Positions 1 through 12,369 of a stretch of 64,000 bases of DNA are shown here, piece after piece. The translations under genes were made by a program, and so were the position numbers. The DNA is taken from the NCBI GenBank assembly GCA_000442015.1, contig KE561209.1, positions 431,607-495,606 on the forward strand, read 5' to 3'. Each line of letters starts with the position of its first letter. The stretch's first letter is position 1. The stretch is from Rozella allomycis CSF55. Lineage: Eukaryota; Rozellomycota. The notes beneath the pieces are model-generated. The model was not told the DNA's origin. It made no database searches and saw only the letters and a list, made by a program, of their open reading frames with translations.

Positions 1-145
1 TGGCTATTTCGTAGCTTTCTTGTTTCTTACTATATTGCGGCGTTACAACGTCAATGTTGAATTTGTTAAAACTATTTCTTTTAGCTTGTATCTGCTGATA
101 TACACGTAAGGAGTATTCACAAGAGCCAAAGTATAAAATTCTCAT
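1..145 (-). CDS. FMT: methionyl-tRNA formyltransferase, N-terminal part (runs off window)
   Basis: The minus strand opens with MRILYFGSCEYSLRVYQQI and stays open for 48 codons to the window edge. This fits the first strand of the formyltransferase fold (family pattern MRIxFFGTPEFAxPxLxxL), followed by an IDVVTPQ segment where the family has VVTxP. The enzyme formylates Met-tRNA for initiation in mitochondria. No separate targeting sequence precedes the ATG, which follows a stop codon directly. An upstream exon or an atypical import signal cannot be excluded. The catalytic part lies outside the window, so the call rests on the N-terminus alone. It is the last host gene before the transposon-rich stretch to its right. 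Confidence 0.55.
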   Translation of the reverse strand, partial: MRILYFGSCEYSLRVYQQIQAKRNSFNKFNIDVVTPQYSKKQESYEIA

Positions 146-383
146 TCAGTGAATTTACAAACCATAAAGATGGGGTTACAAACTTACAATATATTTTTAT
201 TATTTTAATGTACGTAAAATTTATTTTTTTCCTTTCTTCTTTTTCCCTCGGCTGCATATTTGATGCAATAGGATTGGAACGTTTTTAATTAGCTTAAAAT
301 ACATTGGTAATCTTCAAATTCAAAAGGTTGAATCACTTCAAACCACCATTTTAGACCGTTACTTGATTAATGCCTCTTTACCA

Positions 384-600
384 ATGTCGCTCCATGCGCT
401 TATAGTATCTTAATCCTCATAAATTGGATAGTAAGTCGTAAGATAATAGAATAAAACAGATGTCGATTGAGAATGGATTATCCTCCGTTCTATTTATTGA
501 TATCTCCTTTGAGTTTTATATGGTTGATTCTTTCTATAAATAGTATCCTATTTATAGATCTATCATATTAAGAAATCCATATTGAGTCCTCATCAATGAG
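384..600 (+). repeat. dispersed repeat, copy 1 (LTR-like, with invertible module)
   Basis: About 215 bases that recur at 14706-14905, with a short scrap at about 4361-4391 joined to gypsy integrase sequence. The part from 463 on (gattgagaatggattatcc...) is in the same orientation in both long copies. The first about 77 bases (384-461, starting atgtcgctccatgcgc) are in the opposite orientation in the other copy. Association with gypsy sequence suggests a solo LTR or LTR fragment, but clear TG...CA ends were not found. Confidence 0.55.
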
Positions 601-960
601 TATTGAATATGTGTTAGTTATCACTAGACGAACCTTAATAGCTTTATTAAGGTTGTGATCTCTATGCTATCGTCAATGACCTTGGCAGGGTATTGTCTAG
701 CATAACTTATCCATATTGGATCTTCATGAATGAGTATGAAATCTATGTTAGTTATCAATAGAGAAACCTTAATAGCTCTATTAAGGTTGTGAACTCTATG
801 CTATCGTCAATGACCTTGGCAGGGCATTGTCTAGCGTAACTTAAGATTCAGATCCTCAATGGATGGATGTTATCATTGTATTCAGTACTACTGAGAGTAC
901 CTTCAGATATATGTCAGGGAGTTAGTACTTATGCTACCGTCATAGACCCTCTCTGGGCCA
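577..960 (+). repeat. 134-bp tandem repeat, about three decaying copies
   Basis: A unit starting ccatattgagtcctcatcaa at 577 recurs at 711 (period 134). Both copies contain the block atgctatcgtcaatgacctt. A third, more diverged copy follows from about 845 (atgctaccgtcatagaccct). No coding potential was seen. It abuts the dispersed repeat copy 1 on its left. Confidence 0.7.
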
Positions 961-1068
961 GGAATGACATTACCCCCTTCCAGTAGTTGGAAGCGTTTAC
1001 TGATTTTGATATTTCCTATCTGTTTCCATAGTTCCATTCCTGAAAATGTGATTGTTTGAAGTTGGTAG

Positions 1069-1160
1069 ATATAATAATGTGTAAGGAAGTATCATTCGGA
1101 ATGATTACTTGATTATATGGGTGTTCATGTGGATATAATAATGTGCAGTGCGAGTATCAT
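1069..1160 (+). repeat. hairpin-bearing tandem repeat, first block
   Basis: Units of about 65-70 bases begin gatataataatgtg and carry an imperfect dyad. In the first unit AAGTATCATTC faces GAATGATTACTT. The same family occupies 2108-2364. The block ends at an assembly N at 1163. No gene was seen. Confidence 0.55.
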
Positions 1161-1371
1161 ANCAGTCCTCTTATAAATTTAGCTGTTGCGTATGCGTATC
1201 GCAAAATGATTTCAGAAACAATTTTCAAAGTTGCATGTCCAACCCTGGTCCTTAAAATAGATACCAAAATTCTATTCCATCGTTGTTTTCAATGATTTGA
1301 GCAAATTCTTTTGATGGTAAATCGTGGACCCCTATCTATTCGCAAAGCGGTGGCAACAATNTTTGGCCATT

Positions 1372-1835
1372 TTATCTGCCTGCGAGTTCATTTAGCTCAA
1401 TGCCGGAGTTTGCATTTACTTTAACCAATGTTGTTGCGGCCTGGCGTTCCGCTAGTAGTTTACGGAGTAGCAGGCGGATGCCCAAATTGTTTGTTTTCAA
1501 CAGTTCCCGGTTAGTTTGGGGCTGTTGGAGGCGTTTTATTATTTCCATAGTTGTCGCCGAATCAGTGTGGATTGTGAGGGGCCAGTTGATTGGGCTGAAC
1601 CATCGGTATAAGCTAATGTGTCCACCACCGGAAGTTTGGCAGGTGCGCACGAAGTAATTGAAGGGCATAGTTGTTGCCGGCGTTTAGGTATCGGTCTTGC
1701 TATCATCCTCTGTTGTAGCCTTGAGGAACCGTACATATTGNAGTCAGCAACATCAGAGCAGCCTTCTGTGGAGACTTTGTCCTTGTAGGTCTTGTTGCCG
1801 AGTGCGAGTTGAACGAAATGAAGCGTCATTTTCAA
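1372..1835 (-). mobile_element. RNase H domain fossil of a retroelement (LINE-type likely)
   Basis: Minus-strand translations show a YTDGSA motif, an HTDSATTMEII motif and a NANSGIELNELAGR motif. These correspond to the first catalytic Asp, the DS helix and the 'HSGIxGNExAD' block of RNase H domains in non-LTR retrotransposons. The order along the strand is right. No reverse transcriptase is recognisable beside it. The piece is broken and sits between assembly Ns. An LTR-element origin cannot be excluded. Confidence 0.55.
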
Positions 1836-2107
1836 AGTTGAGGTATAACTACTAAATTACTTAAACCTTATCTTAGACTTTACTTTTTGTTTGTTAAACA
1901 ACATTTTTTCCAGGTGTATCTGCATTCGTGAAAGCAGCTTATAAAACCATAAGTAGGTGAGTAGGTGAACCCAAATAAAAGAGTAGTTAAACTTTATGGC
2001 CTGTATTTTGTTTTAATTGTTTTATTCATTTTGATGCTTTATTTATTGTGATGATGTTTCACCCTGCGCTGCTTTTAGCGTCCATTCATACACTAAAAAC
2101 ATTNATT

Positions 2108-2364
2108 TGTAGTATATATAGATAATAATGTGCAGCCAAGGATCATACGGGATGATTACTTGATTATTATGTGTATATTTATTGTTAGTGGATATAATAA
2201 TGTGTAAGCAAGTATCACTCAAAGGGATCACTTGATTATAATATGGGTTTTCATGTGGATATAATCATGTGCAGGGCGAATATCATGCGGCATGGCTAAC
2301 TCGATTATTATATTTGATTATTCGCAAGGATAAAAATGTGTAAGCGCAATTATGACTCGGAGTG
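2108..2364 (+). repeat. hairpin-bearing tandem repeat, second block
   Basis: Three to four units of about 65-75 bases have the form 'gataataatgtg...caag..atcat...gatgattacttgatta'. Each unit keeps an imperfect palindrome although the bases differ between units, for example AAGGATCAT facing GATGATTACTT and CGAATATCATG facing CATGGCTAACTCG. Related to 1069-1160. No gene was seen. Confidence 0.55.
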
Positions 2365-2787
2365 NGTTATACCCCACTCCTCCAGTCGCACCAATAATTA
2401 AAATTAATCATCCTCTTTACCCGCCAACATCATAGTCCAAGCACTTAGTTGATCTTTACTTTCCACACGATGCATTCTTGTGAAATGACCCATCATAGAT
2501 TCGTATATCGCAAACCATGCTGCACAGCCTATACTTTCTTAAACGTTATATTACCAACGGTCTCTCGTAACATTGTTCCCAAATGCCCGCTATACATTCC
2601 ACTCAATCCACCTCGTTTAACAATATTCTTAAAGCAATCAAATGATCCCCTATGTTCAACTTTGCTAANGTCTTCAACCTTAATCTACCTGTCGCGGCTT
2701 TTCCAAGCTGACGATCCTATGCTGATTTCGTCTTTTTTCCCAGTATTTTTGAATCGGTCTATTATCATGGAAGTCTTCTTCTTGAAC

Positions 2788-5700
2788 TCACTCGTTATGG
2801 GAGTCATCTAGATTCTTCCATTGCACCAAGTATTTATCTTTATTGTTATTCATTCTCCTATGTTGTAGGATCTTTTCCAATTTGTGTGCAGAAGTGTCTA
2901 TATTCGGGATTATCCCCTTAAAAGGTTTTAAGACATGAGGAGGTCTAGTGTATAAAGTTCCATCTGATCCTAGTAAGATGTATGCCCCTCCTTTGTTTCG
3001 TCTTACAATTTTGAATGTCCCTGTGTAGAAGGGTTCTGATTTCTTAGACCCCCTGTGTCTGGATATTCTGTTGACTTCGGGATATACAATCTGTCTCATG
3101 TAATTGAGTCTCTGTATCAACTCTTTTTCAGATATTTCTTGAAGAGTTGTTTCATTATTGAAATCTTTGAAGTAATTCGGTCTTCTCGCGATCATTAAAG
3201 AAAATGGAGTGGACTTGGTTGTGTCGGACAGTCTCAAGTTTAGTATGTATTGAGTCTGATCAATAAAATAATCCCATTCTGTATCTTTTCCTCTCAAATT
3301 CTTGTAGAATGTATTCGCTACTGTCCCAATAAACCTTTCTGCTATTCCATTAGCTCAAGGGTTGTACGGTGTGATGAACCTTTGATTAATGTTTGATAAT
3401 TTCATCATTTCGGAAATGATTCTATTAAGAAATTCTCGACCGTTGTCCGGTCGAATGCTCTTTGGGAACCCAAATTAAATTCACAAAACAGAGAAAACAA
3501 TGTGGTTGCTATTGTTCTCATTTCCTTATCTTGTAGGGCTCTAAGAAATATAAATCTTGTACAAGTGTCAACTATAAGTAACAGTTACTTTTTTTTCTTT
3601 TGGATAATGGAAATTTTTTCAAGTCCATAGAGACCTCGGCGAATGGTTACATACAAGTTGTGGAATTCAACGGATGAAATCCAATTGTTCCTATGTTGAA
3701 CCTCTGACAGTGACAGCCTATGCATTTCTGGACTAATTTTTCACAGTCATATCTGATGGATGGCCATTTGAAGCCCTTCGACCTTATCTGCGTCACCAAT
3801 GATTTCTCCCCAAAATGTCCTATTTCATGAGCTTGTTTAATTAGATTTTCTCGTTGTTCCAGAGTTGGATTTTGTAAAGAATCCTCCTGGAGGGTTTCAA
3901 CAATTTTAATCTCCTTGATCGGAATGTTGATCTGTGAAATGTCTCTCACTTCCTGTTGAAACTCTAGCTCTGTATAATTGAAAAATTCAATGTTTTTGTT
4001 TTGCTTTTCTTTTGTATCAATTGTTCACACTACATATTGATTGTATGAAGGAATGTTTCTATTCATCTTCACAAATGTTTCTTCACTAGTCATGATTATT
4101 ATTGGATTCGAGATTGCGTATCCCTTTAACAATTTAGACCAAGATTCACTTTCTTTCATCGGTGTTAAAAGTGATCCCTTTGATTTATCCATGATTAATT
4201 TCACTAGACGTTGGTGAATAAGATCTTCCTTGGGTTCTGTCCAAATAACTTCTTTTGCTAGTGTTGGTTTGAAACATTCTTTTTCATTGATGCAGAAAAC
4301 AGGTAGCATGTTATTTCCAGGATTAGCCAAGAGCTCTATAGAGAAGGGTCCCCTATGTNCTTATCCTCCGTTCTATTTATTGATATCTCCTACCATTAGC
4401 TCTAGGGTTATATGGTGTGATGAACCTCTGATTAATGTTGGATAATTTCATCATTTCGGAAATGATTATATTAGGAAATTCTCGACCGTTATCCGATCGA
4501 ACGCTCCTTGGGAACCCGAATTCACAAAACAGAGAAAACAATGTTGCCGCTATTGTGTTCATTTCTTTATCTTGTAGGGCTCTTAGACTTGTACAGGTAT
4601 CAACTATAAGTAATAGATACATATTCTTTCTTTTGGATAATGGGAATTCTTTCAAGTCCATAGANGGAAATGATTATATTAGGAAATTCTCGACCGTTAT
4701 CCGATCGAACGCTCCTTGGGAACCCGAATTCACAAAACAGAGAAAACAATGTTGCCGCTATTGTGTTCATTTCTTTATCTTGTAGGGCTCTTAGACTTGT
4801 ACAGGTATCAACTATAAGTAATAGATACATATTCTTTCTTTTGGATAATGGGAATTCTTTCAAGTCCATAGAGACCTCGTCGAATGGTAACATACAAGTT
4901 GTGGAATTCAACGGATGAAATCCAATTGTTCCTATGTTGAACCTCTGACAGTGACAGCCTATGCATTTCTGGACTAATTTTTCACAGTCATATCTGATGG
5001 ATGGCCATTTGAAGCCCTTCGACCTTATCTGCGTNGACAATGTTAATCTTCGTGATCGGAATGTTAATCTGTGATATGTTTCTCACTTCGTGTTGGAACT
5101 CCAGCTCTGTATAATAAATAAATTCAACGTTCTTGCTTTTCTTTTCTTTTGTATCAATCGTCCATACTATATATTGATTGTAAGAAGGAGTGTTCCGATC
5201 CAACTTAAGAAATGTTTCTTCATTAGTTGTGATGTCTATTGGATTGGAAATTGTATACGCCTTTAACAATTTAAACCAGGTTTCGTTTTCCTTCAACGGT
5301 TGTTAAAATTGATCCTTTTGTTTTATCCATGATAAGTTTCACTAGAAGTTTGTTTATAAGATCTTTCTTGGGTTCTGCCCAAATAACTTCTTTTCCTAAT
5401 GGTAATTTGAAACATTCNAAGAATGTTTCATCATTAGTTGTGATGACTATTGGATCGGAAATTGTATACTCTTTCAACAATTTAAACCAAGTTTCGTTTT
5501 CCTTCAACGGAGTTAAAATTGATCCTTTTGTTTTATCCATAATTAGTTTCACTAGAAGTTTGTGTATAAGTTCTTCTTTGGGTTCTGCCCAAATAACTTC
5601 TTTTCCTAATGGTAATTTGAAACATTCCTTCTCATTAATGCAGATCACAGGTAGTTGTTATTTCCAGGATTAGCTAAGAGCTCCATAGAGAATCAGAAAG

Positions 5701-8060
5701 GTCCCCTATGTTTTTCAATCCTTCTGCAGATCCTGTCTGATAACATCAAGGGTTGTTAACAAGTCCTTCTGCTTTATGTATTTTCATGATCATAGGTTGT
5801 TCACCTTCATTCAAAGGACTAGCGTCGTAAATTCGACTTAGTCTGTCAGGGAGAATATTTAGTATTCCCGGCCTGTGTATGATTTGGAAATCATACTACA
5901 GTAATAACGCCATCCAATTGTTCATCATGGCATTGACATGCTTTTGTGTAAAAAGAAAAGCAAGAGCTCGATGATCTGTATATAGGGTAAAATGGCTTTC
6001 ATAAACATAGTTATAAAAGTTCTTTAAGGAAAATATAGTTCCCGCTAATTCTCTCTTCGTTGCAATGTAGTTTCCTTCTCCTTGAGTTAATGCTCTTGAA
6101 GCAAAACAAACATATTGATCTTCGCCATCCTCTTGCTGATAAAACACGGCTCCGAGGCCTCTGCTGGAAGCATCAGTGGCAACAGTAAAAGGTTTGTTAA
6201 AATTTGGATGCCTTAGCATTATTTGACTCCAGAGGACATCTCAAATTGTGTCATATATTCTCTGATATTCTCCTCTAAACCACTTTCTTAGCCGTTCGTT
6301 CGCAATTTATTAAATGGTTGTGTGAGCATGGAATAATTTGGTATCATGTCTCTGAAGAAATTAAAGAATCCCAGCTGCTCAATCATATGACCATTGACTG
6401 GTACTTCCCAGTCATCCATTATTNTCATAAACATAGTTATAAAAGTTCTTTAAGGAAAATATAGTTCCCGCTAATTCTCTCTTCGTTGCACTGTAGTTTC
6501 CTTCTCCTTGAGTTAATGCTCTTGAAGCAAAACAAACATATTGATCTTCGCCATCCTCTTGCTGATNGAAAATCCTGTCCGATAACATCAATGGGTTGTC
6601 TATAAATCCTTCATCTTTATATATTTTCATGATCTTAGGTTTTTCATTTTCTTCCAAAGGACTAGCGTCGTAAATCCGACTTAATTTGTCAGATAGAATG
6701 TTTATTATTCCCGGTCTGTGTATGACTTGGAATTCAAACTCCAATCATAAGTCTATCCAACTATTCATCATGGCATTGACATGCTTTTGTGTGAAAAGAA
6801 ACCGCAAGAGCTCGATGATCTGCATATAAGGTAATTTGGCTTCCATAAACCTAGTTATGAAACTTTGTTAAGGCAAAATAATTCCCGCTAATTCTCTCTT
6901 CGTTGTACTGTAGTTNGCATTAATGGGTTGTTAACAAGCCCTTCTTCTTTATGTATTTTCATGATCTTAGGTTGTTCACCTTCTTTTAAAGGACTTGCAT
7001 CGTAAATCCGACTTAATCTGTCAGGAAGAATATTTAGTATTCCTGGCCTGTGTATGATTTGGAAATCATACTCCAGCAATATATCCATCCAACTGTTCAT
7101 CATGGCGTTAACATGCTTTTGTGTGAAAAGAAAAGCAAGAGCTCGATGATCCGTATATAGGGTAAAATGGTTTCCATANAATTTCCTAGCTTTTCGCAAT
7201 TAATCTAGTGGTTGTGTAAGCATGGAATAATTTGGTCTCATATCTCTGAAGAAACTGACGAATCCCAGCTGTTGTTTAATCATATGACCATTGATTGAAA
7301 CTTCCCAATCATCCATGATTAATAGCTTTTCCGGCACAATAGTAATTCCATTTCTGTATATGTTGAATCTGAGAACATGTTCTCCAACCCGTGATATTAC
7401 CAGCTACATCCTNATGAGTTAGTGCTCTTGAGGCAAAACAAACATACTGATCTTCACCATTCTCTTGCTGATAAAGCACAGCCCCGAGGCCTCTGCTTGA
7501 AGCATCTGTGGCAACAATAAAAGGTTCGTTAAANGTAGACGGTGTGCAATCTGGTATTGTTTCTTGAAGGCTGGAGGGTTGTCGCCTGTATCGATCCTTA
7601 TAAATGCATTAGGAAGCGTAAAACATCCTTTTATGGATTGATTGATCCTTAATAGGGGCTCTAAATGATCTTTCAAATGATCGGCATATGCCTCAGTAAG
7701 AAAATCGAAGTAGGTTGAATTNCATGATTAAGAGCTTTTCCGGCACAATAGTAATTCCATTTCTGTCTATTTTGAATCTGAGAACATGTTCTCCAACCCG
7801 TGATATTACCAGCTACATCCTTCTTGGCTACAACGACTATTCCATTCAGAATGCCCATTCAGCTCCTTAATCAAACTATCTTTCTTCCATTTTTCAACTT
7901 GTGAGGTAACTATCCGTCTTAGACGGTGTGCCATCTGATATTGTTTTTTGAAGGCTGAAAGGTTGTCACCTGTATCGATTCTTATAAAAGCGTTTGGAAG
8001 TGTACAGAATCCCGTTATGGATTGATTGATTTCAAATAGGGATTTTAGGTGATCATTCAA
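2788..8060 (-). mobile_element. Ty3/gypsy (chromovirus-type) pol fossil cluster
   Basis: Minus-strand fragments follow gypsy pol order. RT leader and RT-like pieces lie at about 7419-8060. RT-RNase H pieces lie at about 5896-7199, with motifs TVATDASSRGLGAVFYQQ and TDHRALAFLF. The integrase zinc-binding region is at about 3647-3949 and again near 4885-5040. An integrase core piece with SVRSDNGREFPN and FITPYNPRANG is at 4377-4661. The integrase C-terminus and a chromodomain-like end (KILQHRR...YLVQWKNL) are at 2788-3297. Several segments occur two or three times, partly because of assembly joins. The element is clearly broken, with many breaks, and no complete copy is present. Some duplicated segments are near-identical, so activity may have been fairly recent. 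Protease and Gag were not recognised with confidence. Confidence 0.9.
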
Positions 8061-8562
8061 ATGATCGGCATATGCCTCAGTAAGAAAATCGAAGTAGTTT
8101 GAATGAATTTGTTCTATTTCCTCTCAGAATTAGATTGTTTGTTGAAGGTGTGGTTTAGGACCAGTGTTTCCCTTCTCTTTAATATCTTCCTTGGCTACTT
8201 GGCTCCTGCTTGTCATTTGAAAAATAGACTCGGAGTCCTTCAAACGACAATTCAAAGCTTAGACATTGTATCCAGTCCTAGGACGATATTAATGGTAGTG
8301 CCATTATTGTCGCCCATTTTAAGGACCTCAACGCGATGCTTAATATTCTTTTCCCTTTTTCGTAAGGTTGTGCACATTTGTCACAGAGATTCTTGACAAA
8401 AACTATTCTGGTTTCTCTTCTCCTCCGTTTTCCCTGAGTTATTTCCCTTCCGCCCTTGCGCGCTCTACAGTCCTCACTGTTATGTCGGACTCTTGGATTT
8501 CAAGGTGTCTACCTCTGGGGTCAGGTCCCCTTCGTTCTCGTCTTAGTCGACTTCGTCGATAG

Positions 8563-9080
8563 AGTCCATCTCCATTACGTCGCCCGCTTCTCTTTCAGTA
8601 GGTAGATGTTCTACCGGCACTTCTATTGAAAAGGTTGAATCAGGTGTAGATTCGCTCATCCTTTTGTTTACGTGGTTACCCTGGCTCGTATCACTAGGGC
8701 AATAAGAGATCTGGAAATTTAGTAATTCCTCTCTCGGTTACCTTATTTAAAGTAATTTCTCTTACTTGTCCAACTTTCTAATGAATGGATGGATGGATGT
8801 CTTAAGAGATGAAAGTAAGATGAATTAAAACCAATCAAATAGAGATTGAGGTAGAAACGANCTTTCACTACAGTCATTTCCAGTGTAAAAACAGAAATAA
8901 ATAGAGTGTAGCACATAAACGGGGCTCTTCGCGAATTAGAAATCAGGATTCTTTAAATGTTTTTTGATTCATCGTTTTGCTTTCAAACATATTGCGAATA
9001 CATTGACCTTTTTTGTTGAACACGTATAAAGGGCTGTTTCATGTTGCTCCGTCTCTGCTTTGATCCTTGCAGAAAAGGGG
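8563..9080. other. stretch without recognisable gene
   Basis: No conserved protein motif on either strand. It contains an assembly N at 8861 and a short ggatggatggatg run near 8784. It probably belongs to decayed transposon flanks. Confidence 0.5.
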
Positions 9081-9089
9081 TAATTTAAT

Positions 9090-9163
9090 AAATTTCCTTA
9101 ATTTTTTAAGGAAATTTGCTCCGCTTTCTAGCGGAACAAAATCATCTCCGCCACAAAGCGGAG
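9090..9163. repeat. cluster of three perfect hairpins
   Basis: Three inverted repeats follow one another in 74 bases. AAATTTCCTTAA (9090-9101) faces TTAAGGAAATTT (9106-9117) with a TTTT loop. TCCGCT (9120-9125) faces AGCGGA (9130-9135) with a TTCT loop. CTCCGC (9146-9151) faces GCGGAG (9158-9163) with a six-base loop. The second and third stems share the CTCCGC core and are unusually GC-rich for this DNA. Confidence 0.75.
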
Positions 9164-9230
9164 CATCTACGCTTTCTCTCCTTTTGCACACCAAGCAATA
9201 ATTTTTTAGACATATTATATTAAAATATTT

Positions 9231-9530
9231 TTGATCACATTTTTCAACTTTTGGCAGCTCCAGATCGTTGTTAATTGCATAAAATTAGTTTGTTTTGTAT
9301 TTATTGAGTTGAGTCATAATTTGAAAACTGCGTTTGGTTCTACTAGTGTTAAAATTGACAAGTTGGTAACCATGATGGCTTTAAGTAAACTAGATGGAAA
9401 TTTTTATCATATTCGTAATTTGCTTGAAACATGGGACACGCATTTGACAATCGATGATATAGAAAGAAGATTGCTAAATGAAAGAATCANCAATTCGGAA
9501 ACATGGATGGGGTTCGAAACATGCACCTAG
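9231..9530 (+). mobile_element. copia-like Gag fossil fragment
   Basis: The translation contains LKTAFGSTSVKIDKLVTMMA, then NFYHIRNLLETWDTHLTIDD and ERRLLNERI. Helix spacing and the late 'I(D/T)DxExxxxLL' element resemble the UBN2-type Gag of Ty1/copia elements. It is a fragment next to assembly Ns, with no flanking LTR recognised. The family call is tentative. Confidence 0.4.
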
Positions 9531-9790
9531 ACGTCCTAAAGCATCATAGTTTGCCACTATACCACCGGACAGTCTGAAGTAAGATTATCGATTCTACTTT
9601 TCGATGTTGCAATAACGAAGAATTTCTGATATTTTTGATGCTTCATTAGGCTTTAAAACTAGTTTTTACTGACCTATATATTTTTGCATCCAGTCGGTCT
9701 CATACGATAGACGATACTTACCATCTTCAGGTTTTATCAATGCGAGAAATATGACGTTTTAATGCGAGCGAATCGAGTNCGGGTACACAC

Positions 9791-10033
9791 TTGGTGTCCC
9801 TAGGTCAGGTCAAGACCAAATACAACTTGCATGTAGCTAACGTGCGTATAAATTGTACTCAAAATGGATGGGTTATTGGGGCTCATGTTTTTGAACATAA
9901 TCATCCTCCATTAAAAGAAGTTAACGTTGACGTATTAAATAAATCTGCTTCTGAAGCTTATATGTCTTTTCTGTGCGAACTGCGAGTCTGGTTCGAATAT
10001 TCATTTGACAAAAACTTTATCGTGTATTACTAA
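9791..10033 (+). mobile_element. MULE/FAR1-like transposase N-terminal fragment
   Basis: The 80-codon stretch contains NVRINCTQNGWVIGAHVFEH followed by NHPP. A Cys, a Trp and a terminal HNH arranged like this are typical of the WRKY-GCM1/FLYWCH zinc domain of Mutator-like transposases ('Cxaxvr...w.v..f..eHNHp'). Only this N-terminal part is present. The catalytic DDE domain was not found nearby, and the frame ends before it. The sequence lies between assembly Ns at 9779 and 10108. Confidence 0.4.
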
Positions 10034-10222
10034 TACTAGGCCTTCGAACATTACTAACTCTACTGCTGGTCAGTCTACAATATCAACAAAGTCAGTAGGA
10101 AGGTTGANTAGAGTCAGTCTACAATATCAACAAAGTCAGTAGGAAGGTTGAACTCTGTCTCAAACATAGAATTTGTTCATTATTGACCTCAAGTATCAAA
10201 GTCTATTATTAGTGCAGGAAGA

Positions 10223-10657
10223 TTGTGTGACGCGGGAAGTATTGCTATACTAAATGAAAAACGTTGTTATGTATTGAAGACAAAAGATGAGATAATTGGT
10301 GCTATTGGGAATATTATTGACTCAAGTTCGTCTCAGAATTTATTGATTTTGCAAGGTTATAGAAGCTCAAGTGATTCATTGTATAGAATTGATTTGCCCC
10401 TTGTACATGGTGAGACATATTCTGCCTATACTTCACACCAACCAAATAAGCTAACCTTATCTGAACTTCAATATAGATTTAGGCTAAAGGATATTACACC
10501 CCGGGTGCTAGCACACCCCATAGGTGAAACGAAATATGCTTGGTTGAATGGAATGGCAAGTAATGCGCATCACTGGTGCGAGTTAAATCCATTTCGGCTG
10601 AGTGAAAACTTTAAAATAGATTACTTTCGAGAAATCTACGTTTTTTTTAATATTTAA
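10223..10657 (+). mobile_element. copia-like pol fossil fragment (protease/GAG-pre-integrase region?)
   Basis: A 144-codon open stretch has CDAGSIAILNEKRCYVLKTK, LYRIDLP and NAHHWCELNPF. The order 'strand with C.I...., then xxLYxhD, then H.C' is reminiscent of the segment between protease and integrase in Ty1/copia polyproteins. The match is weak, and it could instead be part of another element. It looks like a broken remnant. Confidence 0.3.
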
Positions 10658-12369
10658 TTATTTGGTGTGAGACTTTTGGATGATACTAAATCAGCTGGTA
10701 CAGGTAGGATGTTGGGGAGTTGGTATTTTCGCATCGTTACGAACGTCAAGAATATTCCGGTTTGATTTAGTAGTCACTGGTGCGAACATTCTGGGCTTAT
10801 ATGCTAACATATTCCTCTCTACATTTTGTCCTCTTTGAGTTTGATTTTTCTGAATATTCTTGAATAGGATGGACCGATGGTAATAATATCCTTTATATGC
10901 ATTACATGCGACATAATCTGAGTGTGTATAGATTACCAGGTTCACCCGATTTCTTAAATTTTGTAGGTAATTTTGAAATCGATTTTTTGACGATGTGATC
11001 CTACATCCTTAATAAATACGATTTTTGAATTATTTGTATATATTTAAAAAGAAATATCTACACTTTTTTTCGGAATAATCCAAGTTCAAAAATGGGTTAC
11101 CTATCAAGGCTTGGGCTGAAAAACTGAAAAATAGAGCCAACAAAATTTCCAAGTACTCATCCACCGAATGGCAACAGGCATTTCGAAACTACACAAACAG
11201 AATCAAAACAGAACCACCGAATAAACAGATGCTTTACGACAATAACAATTTTGACTTTGAAGTTGCTGAAGATTTATGATAATGTGAGTACTGAATGCGA
11301 GGAAGATTCCTTTTCCTATAATAGAAAGCAACAAGCCGAGCGATTGCGTTGGATATCATTTATCAATCAAGCCAGATATTCAGAAGTAAAACATGCAGCG
11401 GTAGAGCATGTTCTATCTTTGACTGACATGAACCTGCAAATTGCCGATGTTCATCCTGCCTATTAAATCCCGTTTTCTGTAACAGTCATGGTTCATTGCA
11501 TGTGAGTAATATGATGATGTGCTTAGTAGTAAATAAAAAGCAAGAATTATCAATATATCAATTGCACGGAACGGAGTCTGTGAAGAATTTTCTTTTGGCC
11601 ACCGTAAACGGTTGGAATTACGTGTTGACGATGCCCGTTGACGAATTACTTGCGCTCAGCTTCTTCGGGGAATCTGACTGTTGCGTTTCATTGAGCATTG
11701 TTGGAATCGGGGTGGGCAATGTACCTAAGGGGTTATAACCCTTGTCAGCATGATAAATATTTAGGAAAAGATAGGAGCCAGTTTCCGGTATCATTGTTCT
11801 CACGGCCAAACAGGCCAACATGGCTCGTACCAGACACATCCACGGCTCAGAGTTGTTTGCGTGACGGAAGAATGTTGGTTCACCTAATAATGACTTTGCA
11901 GCAATGTACCTCCTGCTTAAAGTGGTTTTCTGTAATTTAAAACGAGTGTCATGGTACTAATTTAAAATGCGGTAAAATTAATATGTCTCGTTTCAATTTG
12001 AAGCACTTCCTGTATGTTAAAAAAACGATGAAACGTTATGACTGCCAGACAGCGAAATGCGAGAGGTAAGGCCTGCGTTCTCAATAATAGATCGGTACGA
12101 TATTTCAAAAACCACGCTTTTAGATCTTGAGAATTAATGTTGATGTTGCGCTCGTAGTCTTGCTGCTCTCGTGATTTTGCCCTTTTGATTTTTAAAGAGA
12201 TCATGTTGTGATAAAGTATTTGCATAGGCATGGATTGCCTATGTTGGCATTCTTTAACTTTATGTACATCTCCGAGCCTATAGGTCTTAAGAAATCCATG
12301 ACGTACTATTCTAGATTTATGACTATTGGAACATTCGTAGACTGGTTAGAATCATGATTTCCAGAAAAT

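Noticed and set aside
1400-1657. Plus-strand open frame opposite the RNase H remnant.
   Set aside because: The minus-strand reading carries recognisable RNase H motifs; the plus-strand frame has none.
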